From the NCBI GenBank assembly GCA_025331125.1, contig JAOALB010000118.1:1-64000 (forward strand): 64,000 nucleotides of DNA, read 5' to 3'. Origin of the DNA: Mycogone perniciosa (lineage: Eukaryota; Ascomycota; Sordariomycetes; Hypocreales; Hypocreaceae). The first letter of the stretch is position 1, and every line of letters begins with the position of its first letter. The position numbers and the translations under genes were made by a program. This document shows positions 10,515 through 19,996 of the stretch, piece by piece. A model generated the notes under the pieces. That model saw nothing but the letters and a program-made list of their open reading frames with translations. It made no database searches and was not told the DNA's origin.

Positions 10515-12056
10515 CTAGTTGCCGTGGCTCTTCCTGCCCTTTCCTTTGCCCTTTCCATGCCTCTGCTTCTTACCATCATTAGGGCCAGTAGCGGGAGCGG
10601 TGCTGTTGCCAGGCTGACCGTTCTGGTCATTATTAGGGCCAGTAGCAGCAGCGGTGCTATTACCAGGCTGGCCATTCTGTCCGTTCTGGCCTTCCTGTCC
10701 GTTTTGACCATTCTGACCATTTTCGCCATTCTGACCATTTTGTCCGTTTTGACCATTCTGGCCGTTTTCGCCATTCTGACCATTTTGTCCGTTTTGACCA
10801 TTCTGGCCGTTTTCGCCATTCTGGCCGTTTTGACCGTTCTGGCCGTTTTGACCATTCTGACCATTGTTGCCCTCCTGAGCGTTATTTGTGTTTCCAGGAT
10901 CCTGGTTGCCCTGACCATTGTTGCCCTGGCCATTGTTGCCATTGTTGCCATTGTTGCCATTGTTGTTGCCGCCGTTGCCGCCTCCATTTCCATTGCCATT
11001 GTTGCCGTTGTTAGCGTTTCCATTGCCATTGCCGTTGTTGCCGTTACCATTACCGTTGGCAGCGCCAACAGTGAATCGAACGCAGTCATCCTGAGCACCA
11101 CGCTGAGCGACAGGCATCAGAACGGGCTGGTGGTTGGCAGAAGACGACATGGAGCACACACGATAGTTGCCAGCAGGAAGACCGCCAGCGACAGTGGCAG
11201 AGAGCAAGCCGTTGCCATTTCCAGCATCATTGATACCCTTGAAGAAGGCGAACTGTCTGGCGTCCAAAGGCTGCTTGGGATTCAGGCTGTTGCCAGTGTC
11301 TTGAACGGTGACATGAGTGTGTCCAATGATAACACCCTGAGCGTTGAGGTCCTGAGGAGCAGAGTAGTAGGTGGATGTGGCGTTGGTGAAAGTACCAGGG
11401 GCGAAGTTGGCCATCTGAACCTGGATGTTGAAATCTTGGTTGGCGGGAAGGTTATCTCCGTCCTGGGGGTTCACAAAGACGGAAGAAACCATATTGTCGA
11501 AGGAAGGGATGTTGCCCATGACTGCAAATTGTTAACAGTGTAGGCTAAAATGGACAGCGTTTTGATTCTTACCAATGCCGTTGCAAGAGCCTGTGCGAAC
11601 CTGTTGACCGTTGGTGAGAGTCTTGCCTGAGCAGAAGTTGATGAAGTTGGCATTGTCACTATCGCATTGTCAGCCTCCATGTCCTGCCCCTGGGATCGGT
11701 TTCACGAACGTCTGAGAGGCGGACTGGCCATCAGCCCCGGGGTTATTTCCATTCTGCTGGGAACCGGTCTGGACGTTGGCTGCCTGCAGGTTTTGGTTGC
11801 CACCGCCACCGCCGTTGCCATTGTTGCCGTTGCCATTATTCCCATTGCCATTGTTGCCGTTGTTACCGTTACCATTGTTTCCATTGCCGTTGCCGCCGTT
11901 GCCGCCGCCATTGCGGCCGTTGCCGCCATTCTGCTTCTTGTTGTTACGTTGCCGTCGGCTCAGGGTTCGAGAGTATGGACTTTGGTGGCTGACTGTAGCA
12001 GCATCGGCGAGAACTGCCAGACCCACCAGGGCAGTCAGAACAGTCTTGATTTGCAT
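10515..12056 (-). CDS. Secreted Asn/Gly-repeat protein with conserved core (family often labelled ribosomal protein s17 in fungi)
   Basis: Exons 12056..11710, 11658..11573 and 11521..10515 encode 479 residues. The ATG at 12056 starts a signal peptide (MQIKTVLTALVGLAVLADAA). A first Asn/Gly-rich linker follows, then a conserved core from DNANFINFCSGKTLTNGQQ through the IIGHTHVTVQD and AFFKGINDAGNG segments to NHQPVLMPVAQRGAQDDC, then a long Asn/Gly/Gln tail and a basic C-terminus (KGKGKGRK). In the genomic frame a TGA sits between linker and core; a 51-nt intron with an unusual GTTCGT donor, a CTGAC branch and an ATAG acceptor removes it in phase. Secretion and repetitive tails suggest an extracellular or cell-wall protein. 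The ribosomal name attached to relatives is not supported: there is a signal peptide and no ribosomal fold is visible. Confidence 0.8.
10720..10854 (-). repeat. Coding minisatellite, 45-bp units (three)
   Basis: Two exactly identical 45-base units, 10720-10764 and 10765-10809, plus a third diverged unit, 10810-10854. Each encodes four Asn-Gly-Gln triplets closed by Asn-Gly-Glu, so a 3-residue repeat is nested in a 15-residue higher-order repeat. Exact identity of two units implies recent expansion or gene conversion. Confidence 0.9.
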
Positions 12057-12243
12057 TTTGGCTGTTTGTGGAAGGGGCGAGAAAGACTCGAGAATCGAGA
12101 AATCGCAAAGTGGTACCAGCCCAGTGATCAAAAAGAGAGAATGGATGTTAAAAGGATGTGTCACAGACACACGAAGAAAGGAATGAACGAAAGTAAACAA
12201 GACACACCAAGTCACAACGGAGGGAAAGGAACGTGTGAGGATG

Positions 12244-12274
12244 GAGAAGAAGAAGAAGAAGAAGAAGAAGAAGA
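12244..12274. repeat. (GAA)n microsatellite
   Basis: About ten consecutive GAA triplets in the upstream region of the Asn/Gly-rich secreted gene, some 190 bp before its start codon; read on that gene's strand it is a pyrimidine (TTC) tract. Confidence 0.85.
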
Positions 12275-12880
12275 TAAACAAGAGGGGAGGAGCCCGTGGA
12301 TATAACCACAAGACGCCAAGGCCTTTGGCGTCAATGCAAACTAGAGAAAGGAGACGAAACATCAAAATCGGCAAGTCGGCACGACCTTGGACCAGAGGTG
12401 TGGCAGGTCTAACTCCGGGAACAAATGACGAACAATGGATTCCAACTGTCTTCAAGGGTGTATTCGGTTCCAAGATTTCCAAACCTGCTGTTACTGGCAC
12501 GGGGTTAGATTAGGTTAGGTTACAACTCACAAACCGGACATCATGACCAAGGTAGCTAGAGATGCTACGAGTAGGGAGAAGGCCGCAGTGGCTTCAAACC
12601 CATAGAGCAGCAGCAAGGGGGGTCCCCCTGATCGATCCCCATATTGAAAGGCCCGGAGAACTGTGCTGGGACAGAACAGATACGAGTCTTGTGTAGAGTA
12701 TGGAGTAGAGGCAGGCGGGCAGCATTTGACCCTTTGCAGACTAACGCACTCGCGATGTCTGAAGAGGTGGCACTCGAAACAGGCGACAGATCCAACCTAG
12801 TTGCCTAGTCTGCAGGCTACGACTGATCAAGGCCTGCAGAGGTGGCATCTAGGATGGAGCACATTGGGGGGCGTCGCGCA

Positions 12881-12940
12881 GCATCGTGGAGCATCGTGGA
12901 GCATCGTGGAACATAGTGGAACATAGTGGAGGATGGCGGA
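12881..12940. repeat. 10-bp tandem repeat
   Basis: Six head-to-tail decamers: GCATCGTGGA three times, ACATAGTGGA twice, then GGATGGCGGA. The unit is about one helical turn and ends in the conserved GTGGA/GCGGA. It is not in a recognised gene. Confidence 0.85.
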
Positions 12941-14050
12941 TCCTAACTTGTCGGAGGTTAAAAGTACGGGAGGAGGCAGTATGCGGCTCGAGGCGTCTCA
13001 ACAGCATGCGTGCAGGGGGGTTGCTGGCCAATCCGAGGCGCGCACCAGTCGGCTCCAGACGTTTCGGCTACAGGCGATGCAACGACCCGAGACACGCATC
13101 GTCCAAGAATATCAGGCAATAGCGGTTTAAGCAATCCGAACGTGGCGTTTAAGCTGGGGCAGTTGGAGATATGGTAGAGGGAGGCGAAGGAGGGAAGAAT
13201 TTGCGATGACAGCTTAGGTAAGTATCATTTAAGTTTGATGATAACGAACTACTACCTATCTAGGTAGGTTACTAACTTAACCCTTCACGAAGAGCTCCAG
13301 ACTTCAGATGACAAAAACATAACTGCTCGGCATCTCAAGTGCAGCCTCTCTAGCGCCCTGCATTAGTACCTGGCTTGCATCGAAACTTGAGGCTCAGTGC
13401 TAATTCTCTGTGGATTAAATTTATTTCACATCTCGAAGCAGATCAGACGGTGTATTATCGTCGCTTTCATTCGAGCAGCGTTATTGTTTCTTCCCCCACC
13501 TGTGGCTGAACTACTGTGCCGAAGAAGCGTGCGCTCAGGTTCATCAGATTCATGTAGGAGAGGACTCGGCAAACGCAGGTAGTACTAGCAGAGGATAGCA
13601 GTGATCGCAGCATGTTTCTTACAGAAAGGTCCCGGATTCCGTGGCTTTTGCAAAACAGCAGAGGCCGCACTTAATGCCGTTTTCCGATGGGGCTGCACGC
13701 ATGAAACTGCCCAAGAAACTTCATCAAGCTCTGAAACTAGCTCTACAAGAACTGAAACTTATGCTGCCACTGCGACTTGTGAGCGACACGCCGAGAGGAC
13801 CATTACTCCCGGAATCATCGCATTGGCGAAAGACGTCATGGTAGTTTGTGAGCTCTTGGCTTCCAGCCTGTGTGCTGCGGACTGTGTCCAGTCTTCATTG
13901 TATGTTGCCTTGAAACAAAGTGCCCCGTGCAAGTATTGACTCGAAACATTGTCAAATCGGCTCCATCCTCTACTAAGAGAAGATCCAATAGGTAAATCGA
14001 CATACGAAGCCTTCGTTTAGTAAGAGGCAGAATATGTTGCTATGATAGCT

Positions 14051-15083
14051 CTATAGCTCTTCCGTCAATTGCTCCGCGGCCAGCCTTGTATGGTACTCTT
14101 CGACGATATGGTCCAGCCAAACCGCCATTCTATATCCTGCGCGGGCAATCTGTTTTTCAATCACAGGCCCGGCTTTTTTGAAGTACTCGCCGCCTAGCTC
14201 CTGGCCGACGATCGCCTTGGGACCTTCTGGGAAGACTTTAAAGCGGTGAGTTATAGCATAAACATTGGCGTAGGATTTCACCGACTTACCATGGGTACAC
14301 ACCAGGCTGTTGCATTCTCGCGACCAGGCCATTGCCGTCTTGTGCGCGTCGTTGAAGTCCAGCTCGCCCAACCAAGCTTCCTTCTCCCCAGCATACTTGC
14401 CATCTTCAATCTCTTTAGCCAGCTCCTTCGCCCATTTCTCAGCCAAAGGATAGGGCTTCCCGCGCAGTCCGCCAATCCATTTCTCCGCAATCGAGCTATC
14501 CCAGACGTGGTGCAGATTGAAGTCGCGGCCATCCCACCGCACATGAATACCGTTTCCGCCTCTAGCGACGTCCTCATTGTGCAGCGGTTGGTGCAAGTCA
14601 CCGACGAAGTGGACCACAAACTTGGCGGCCTGGGCGCGGCGCCACGCGGGCAGCGATGGGTTGAGCGATTCCTCCGTGTAGTTGGCCAAGGCTGTGATGA
14701 CACATCCCGTCTCTTTGCAGTCGCGCTCAAAGTCAACGTTGCAGGACTCGGGCGGGTTGTCGTGCGCGTCGATGAAGTGGAACGTCTTGGTGAACTGGGC
14801 CCATTTGGAGTATCGGATGGAATCGGCCCAGGAGGCGACCTTGGCAAGGTAGTCGGGCTGATCGTTGCGCAACAGCTGCTTTAGGTACACTTCGGTGGTG
14901 TTGGAGACGAAGTGGCTCGCAAGGTAGGCGGTCGTGATGTGTCCGAGACCTGGATGAAGCGCATCATGTTAACCAGTCAGCGCCATATGATTGCCATCAT
15001 TGTATGGGGTACCTACCGCCCCAAGCAACTACGCCAGGTAGAGATACGAGGCCCAAGGCCACTGTGCTGCGTGAGACCTTCAT
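14051..15083 (-). CDS. S1/P1-type secreted nuclease
   Basis: Exons 15083..15017, 14949..14290 and 14235..14051 encode 303 residues, the usual size of the family. Residues 1-20 are a signal peptide. The mature chain would start at Trp21, whose amino group and side-chain position are a zinc ligand site in nuclease P1. The other ligands sit at the expected offset of 20: His26, Asp65, His80, His136, Asp140 (HFVGDLHQPLH), His146, His169 and Asp173 (NLHHVWD). All nine are present, so the trinuclear zinc site looks intact. The family hydrolyses single-stranded DNA and RNA and removes 3' phosphates, usually outside the cell for nutrient scavenging. Intron 2 (54 nt) is a multiple of three; GTAAGT at 14289 and the family alignment support splicing it. 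Confidence 0.9.
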
Positions 15084-16188
15084 GATTCACTCTATAAATG
15101 CAAGAAAGTAAGACAAAGGGTATCCGTATGTTGTATGTAAATGATGGTGCTCAGTTGTGCCACGACCAAAGTAAGAGGAACAGAGCTCAGCAAACAGAGC
15201 TCCGGCTCACATGCACTGGCGGGTCGGTGACGCTATTGTTGTGACGTTCATCCACCAACCAGCGCCACCTCAGCTGATGCGCGCCCTCTGATACGCTACG
15301 CGGAAGTGCCAAAACGGCGGCACGACGCCCCAGGTGGGAGCTGAGCCCCATGTGCGACATGAGAGCGTGACAGAACAGGAAGCCTATGTTGCCAGAGGAA
15401 CGGAACTGGGCGAATCATGGCGAATGAGGCGCCAAAGGTGGTGGGTTGTTAGGCTGTCAGCCGACACTCGTCTTTTTGTCTTTGTTGATGCTGATCAGTG
15501 AGCAACTAAACAGCGCCATCCAGCGATTCCGATGAGTTACTGCGAGTATTACTCAGAAGATGCCGAGGCGCACCGCACCGTGCGGGCTACTGGGGTTACC
15601 GGCGATAGCACTGTTGCACTGTCGCACGGGCAATAAACTAAGGTGCAGGGCGCTATTATCAGGACCCCTACCTGCTCGGATGCACAGTAAGATCAGTACC
15701 TACTCCGTACTACTCCGTACTACATTCTACGTACATACCTAAGATAGAGTGTGGCATCCGCGAATCAAAGCGGTTATAGCGGGAAGCTGCCGCTCCCCCG
15801 CTAATAAAACGGGCTTGACCGGGTTTACGACCAGCTGGATCGAGCGAGATGCGTCCGAAGCGTCAAGATTGTGTAAATTTTTGGCTTGCCGACGTCGGAA
15901 AAGACCAATAGGAGTGCGCGTATCCTCCGATGACAGCCAGCAAAAGATGCGATAAGAAGAAATCCCCCCATCTGACTGTTCCCGATGATCTTGTGAGACC
16001 ACCCCGACCAGCCGCAGTGCCATTCTTTCGTGGCCTGTCTCTGTCTTCTTCTCCTTCCCTTACCTACCGAGTAATATTCCGCCCTTCCTCACGCCCTTTC
16101 TCCTCGTCTCAATATTCCTTTGAGAGCCTCTTTATCTGCCCTATTCTGCGATCTCACTCGACAGCGCTAGATCGGTCGGTTCTTCGCC
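15084..16188. other. Divergent spacer, nuclease and PQ-loop transporter promoters
   Basis: 1.1 kb between divergent genes. It includes a direct duplication of TACTCCGTAC at 15701-15720, followed by CTACGTACAT. The stretch 16020-16180 is pyrimidine-rich (TCTTCTCCTTCCCTT), consistent with the transcription start region of the PQ-loop gene. No gene seen. Confidence 0.55.
15701..15720. repeat. Tandem copy of the TACTCCGTAC motif
   Basis: Two back-to-back perfect decamers, TACTCCGTAC TACTCCGTAC. This is the clearest tandem arrangement of the dispersed spacer motif in this window. Confidence 0.85.
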
Positions 16189-17416
16189 ATGGCTTCTCTC
16201 GCGATGGTGATGGGGGTGGTGGAGGAGGCGTCCAAGCATCTCCCTCTTCACAAGGTCATTTCAGGCATATTTGGAAGTATCAGCATGGCAGCATGGATGT
16301 GTGTCATAGTACGTGTCTACCATCACCAAGCGACGAGTTTTTTGCGCGCCCTTCAACTTGCAAGATGGTATCTCTAACATCCTGTACAGCTTCCACAGAT
16401 GGTCGTCAACTACCGAGCCAAGAGCGCCGAAGCGTTGAGCATGCCTTTTCTGATCGTCTGGATGCTCGGCGACACGACAAATCTATTAGGTTCGCACCGT
16501 CTCTCTCTCTCCCTCTCTTCATGCATCTCAGCTCCCCCGAAATGCAAAATCTTCGCCGTTGCATCGCTAGAGGGACCAGACACTAACCGACACTAGGCGG
16601 CCTTTTGACACACCTAGCACCCACGGCTGTCGCTCTAGCCATGTACTTTTGTATTGCCGACGTTTTCCTGGTCTCGCAATGCGTCTACTACAACACCGTC
16701 AATGCCCGCCGCGCCGCCGCTCAACTCAACAACGTCGAGGTGGCCGAGGCAACTGAGGATGCGCCACTTCTCGCTCGCCGCAATACATCGCCTTCGCGCC
16801 ACCGACGGGACTCTACCAGCAAGATCGCGCCGGCGGGGGATGACATGCCCGAGGGGAAGCCTTGGGTCTATAACGCACTCAGCTTGTTGGCGGTATACGT
16901 GGTCGGATTTATGGGCTGGTTTATCTCGTACAAGGCCGGTGCGTGGAGGGACGCTGAGCGCGATGTGACTGGGCAGGGAGATGCGGAGACTGCGTTTGAG
17001 GGCATCGGCATGGTCTTGGGCTATATCAGTGCAGTCTGCTACCTCTGGTGTGTGCCTACTCTGTGTTGGGTCGAGGGTTTGACACTGACCGATGACGCAG
17101 CGCCCGGATTCCTCAGATTATTAAAAACTACAAGGAGAAGTCATGCGAAGGTGGGATCACTCACACCGGCTTCTTGACCCCGAATCATGCTAACTTCGTG
17201 TCAGGACTCGCTATTCTGTTTTTTATGCTCTCGCTGACTGGCAACCTGACGTACTCCATCAGTGTCATCGCTTACTCCCAGGAGAAGAAATACTTAATCA
17301 ACACCATTCCTTGGCTCATTGGGTCTCTCGGCACCATCGCAGAGGACTGCATCATCTTTGTGCAGTTCCGGCTATACGCCAATAACAAGCGCAGCGACAG
17401 CATCACGCAGGCATGA
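16189..17416 (+). CDS. PQ-loop vacuolar amino-acid transporter (Ypq/Rtc2 type)
   Basis: Exons 16189..16308, 16390..16489, 16597..17047, 17101..17150 and 17205..17416 encode 310 residues. Two PQ motifs mark the two three-helix repeats: LPQMVVNYRAKSAEALS near residue 41 and ARIPQIIKNYKEKSCEGLA near residue 225. Both carry the following KSxEGL/KSxEAL sequence of the vacuolar Ypq1-3/PQLC2 group. About seven hydrophobic helices are visible, with a polar loop (residues about 105-165, dileucine-like DAPLLARR) that could be a sorting signal. Family members export basic amino acids from the vacuole or lysosome; the substrate here is inferred. Exon 2 ends in an atypical GTTCGC donor, supported by phase and by the CACTAAC branch before the acceptor. 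Confidence 0.88.
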
Positions 17417-17997
17417 GTCCTGCGAATCGGGTCAGGGCGAATGCGACGAATACGGTCTCTCGTTGAGCATGGCATTGGGTTTTTACGGAAGGGCAGGCGT
17501 GGTGCATTGATATTGGCGTTGGGTCTGGGGACTGGGAACGGGCATATTATTATATCGTACAAGGATGCGTCGACGCATATTATGGACGAGGCGCATTGAG
17601 ACTTGAAAGTCTTCATTGGGTAGAGTCAGTTGTATAGATATGCGACAGACTGCGTGTCTTCTACATATAGGAATGTATGGGCAGATATCTACACATTTCG
17701 TGTTTGTTAGATTTTAATAAAATATATGAAGACTAGGGATCATGACGAGATGCAATGATGTCGTATTAAATTCAGCTCCGATGGCGGGGCACGCGAGATG
17801 CTGATAAGATTGTTGGCGGGGCCTATCTAATATATTCGAGTCAGAACCCAAATCCAACCTGCATCTTCTCTACAACGGCTCTCCGTGCGGATTTTTGGAA
17901 GTTTTTGGGGATCATTGATGATTTGATTTCCCTCAACTAGACTTTGGTTATTTGTTTTCCTCTTTGCCGTCAGAAAACCTCTCTTCATTCCTACATC
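17417..17997. other. Spacer between the PQ-loop gene and HOM2
   Basis: 580 bp on the same strand. It includes an AATAAA at 17716-17721, placed about 300 bp after the stop codon and plausible as a polyadenylation signal. The last 150 bp before HOM2 are its promoter and leader. No other gene. Confidence 0.5.
17716..17721 (+). terminator. Possible polyadenylation signal (AATAAA)
   Basis: AATAAA in a T-rich context (TTTTAATAAAATATATG), 300 bp past the PQ-loop stop codon. Fungal poly(A) signals are loose, so this is suggestive only. Confidence 0.35.
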
Positions 17998-19345
17998 ATG
18001 GCGACACCATCCCCAAAGAAGTGCGGTGCGTCTCCTCTGTCCTCTTTCGCTTCTCCCTCCTTGAGAACTCCGTTCCTTATGGAACGTCTTCACCATTACG
18101 AGTCTTGTTTTTGCTGACATATCTCGCGCTCTCTTTAGGCGTCCTTGGCTGCACTGGCTCCGTCGGCCAGCGCTTCATCCTCCTCCTCCAACAACACCCA
18201 CTCCTCACCCTCCACGCCATCGGCGCATCCTCACGCTCTGCCGGGAAGAAATACAAAGACGCCGTGCGATGGAAACAGGCTGCGCCCATCGGCCCAGTCG
18301 CCGACATGGTGGTTCGCGAATGCAAGGCCTCAGAGTTCAAAGATTGCGACGTTGTCTTTAGCGGGTTGGACTCCGATGTCGCTGGAGATATCGGTAAGGC
18401 TTGCCTCTCTCTCTCTCCCTCGAACAATTACCGGGGGGAGGGTGAATTTGAATTGAAGTTGGGGCTAATTGCGAGTGTGAAATCCTAGAGATGGAGTTCC
18501 TCAAGGCTGAAATCCCCGTCTTCTCCAACGCCAAAAACTACCGTCGCGATCCCCTCGTTCCGCTCGTCGTTCCCACAGTTAACCTCCCGCACCTGGACCT
18601 CATCCCTCACCAGCGCTCCGTGCACAACCTCTCCAAGGGGTTCCTAGTCTGCAACTCTAACTGCGCCGTCATTGGTCTGGTCATCCCCTTTGCGGCCCTG
18701 CAGGCTGCCTTCGGCCCCATCTCCATTGTCAGCATCGTTACCATGCAGGCCGTCTCCGGCGCGGGATACCCAGGCGTATCCAGCATGGACATCATCGATA
18801 ACGTCGTCCCCTTTATCCAAGGCGAGGAAGACAAACTCGAGACGGAAGCTCGTAAAATCCTCGGCGGCATTGACGACGCCCGCACCGCCTTTACCGAACA
18901 AGAAGGCCTTAGGGTATCAGCGGCGTGCAATCGCGTCCCCGTCATGGACGGCCACACAGCCTGTGTAAGCCTCAAATTCGAACGCCAACCTCCTCCCAGC
19001 CCGGAAGAATGCAAGGCCGCGTTGAGGGCGTACATCTCTGAGGCGCAGAAGATTGGGTGTCCCTCCGCACCTGAACCGCCGATCATGGTGTTTGATGAGG
19101 ATGACCGGCCGCAACCCAGGCTGGATCGTGATTTGGGCAGAGGATATACCGTCAGTGTCGGCCGAGTGCGTTCAGATGAGAGTGGTATCTTTGATTTGAA
19201 GTTTGTGGCGTTGAGCCACAATAGTAAGTCTTCTCTTGATTCAGGTGTAGGGTAGCTTTGACTGATTTGGTGTACAGCCGTCATTGGAGCAGCAGGATCG
19301 TCGATATTGAATGCTGAGGCGGCTATTCTCAAAGGATACATCTAA
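17998..19345 (+). CDS. HOM2: Aspartate-semialdehyde dehydrogenase
   Basis: Exons 17998..18025, 18139..18393, 18489..19223 and 19278..19345 encode 361 residues, the expected length for the fungal enzyme. After a short N-terminus comes the NADP-binding loop [13 protein letters not shown]; the catalytic cysteine is Cys153 in [10 protein letters not shown], and the substrate and dimer region includes [12 protein letters not shown] and [12 protein letters not shown]. It reduces aspartyl-4-phosphate to aspartate-semialdehyde with NADPH, the second step of the threonine, methionine and isoleucine pathway, in the cytosol. Fungi normally keep a single copy. The last exon (22 codons) ends [13 protein letters not shown], typical for the family, so the gene looks complete. 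All junction phases agree. Confidence 0.95.
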
Positions 19346-19996
19346 TTAGCTACTCAACATAAAGATATAGAAAATGTCTGAGTTAAATGGATCGATAGGA
19401 TGGAAAAGTTGTTATTGAAAGTTGATGGAGAAACCGAACTTCCCATACCACCCTCTGTGACAAACTCATCAAAACTGCACAATCAATAAGAGCCAGGGCA
19501 TCAGTATAAGTGACCATTATCATGCTAAATATAAGGTCCATCCTAGGAACCGTCATGAGGGTATAAAGTGTTTGTGCCTGTTTAGTCGCAGGACACACGT
19601 TGAATCAAACAGCCTTTCACTCACTCGCTCTCATCCTCACTCATTCACTCTCACTCACTCGCACATCTCTATCTTTACCATTCATCCTTACTTCCCTAGC
19701 CACATGCTCGTAGCTATAACCGTCGTTAAAAAAACCCAAGACCAAGAAATAAAGAAACGAAGCAATGCCCGCAATTCCTAAAACACTGGGGGGATACAAG
19801 ACCTGCTGGCTGCCAAATCAACTCCCCATACCCATCCTGTGCCCAGATACGCCGAAACAAAAACGGGAGAGAGAAAAAGACACTAGGCTTGGAGCCGAGA
19901 ACATATCGGGGGTTCCCTGGAGCCGTGAGGGTATTAGCAATGTTGGAGCCGTTGTATTATTTGAGGGACGACATTCAATTAGAAACCGGGTCGAGT
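19346..19996. other. Convergent spacer
   Basis: 650 bp between the convergent ends of HOM2 and the RING gene. A loose TCAC/TCTC microsatellite-like tract (CACTCACTCGCTCTCATCC and onward) lies at about 19617-19667. No gene seen. Confidence 0.5.
19617..19667. repeat. Degenerate (TCAC)n tract
   Basis: About 50 bases of TCAC, TCTC and TCAT units in the spacer after HOM2. Imperfect, so probably an old or slowly evolving microsatellite. Confidence 0.6.

Larger units (their letters stand above)
12057..14050. other. Spacer with GAA microsatellite and 10-bp tandem repeat
   Basis: About 2 kb without a supported gene. It starts with the promoter of the Asn/Gly-rich gene, which includes a GAA run at about 12244-12274. 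A decamer array lies at 12881-12940. The remaining open frames are short and look random. Confidence 0.55.

Noticed and set aside
10524..11543. Plus-strand 339-codon hydrophobic frame
   Set aside because: Antisense shadow of the repeat tail; its Leu/Ile/Val periodicity comes from the repeat, not from a membrane protein.
11667..12305. Plus-strand frame rich in Val, Ala and Ile opposite the Asn/Gly-rich gene
   Set aside because: It is the mirror of the Asn/Gly repeats (GTT/GCC read on the other strand), so the apparent hydrophobic protein is an artefact.
14236..14289. Reading through the 54-nt nuclease intron, since it keeps the frame
   Set aside because: A strong GTAAGT donor and the family alignment favour splicing.
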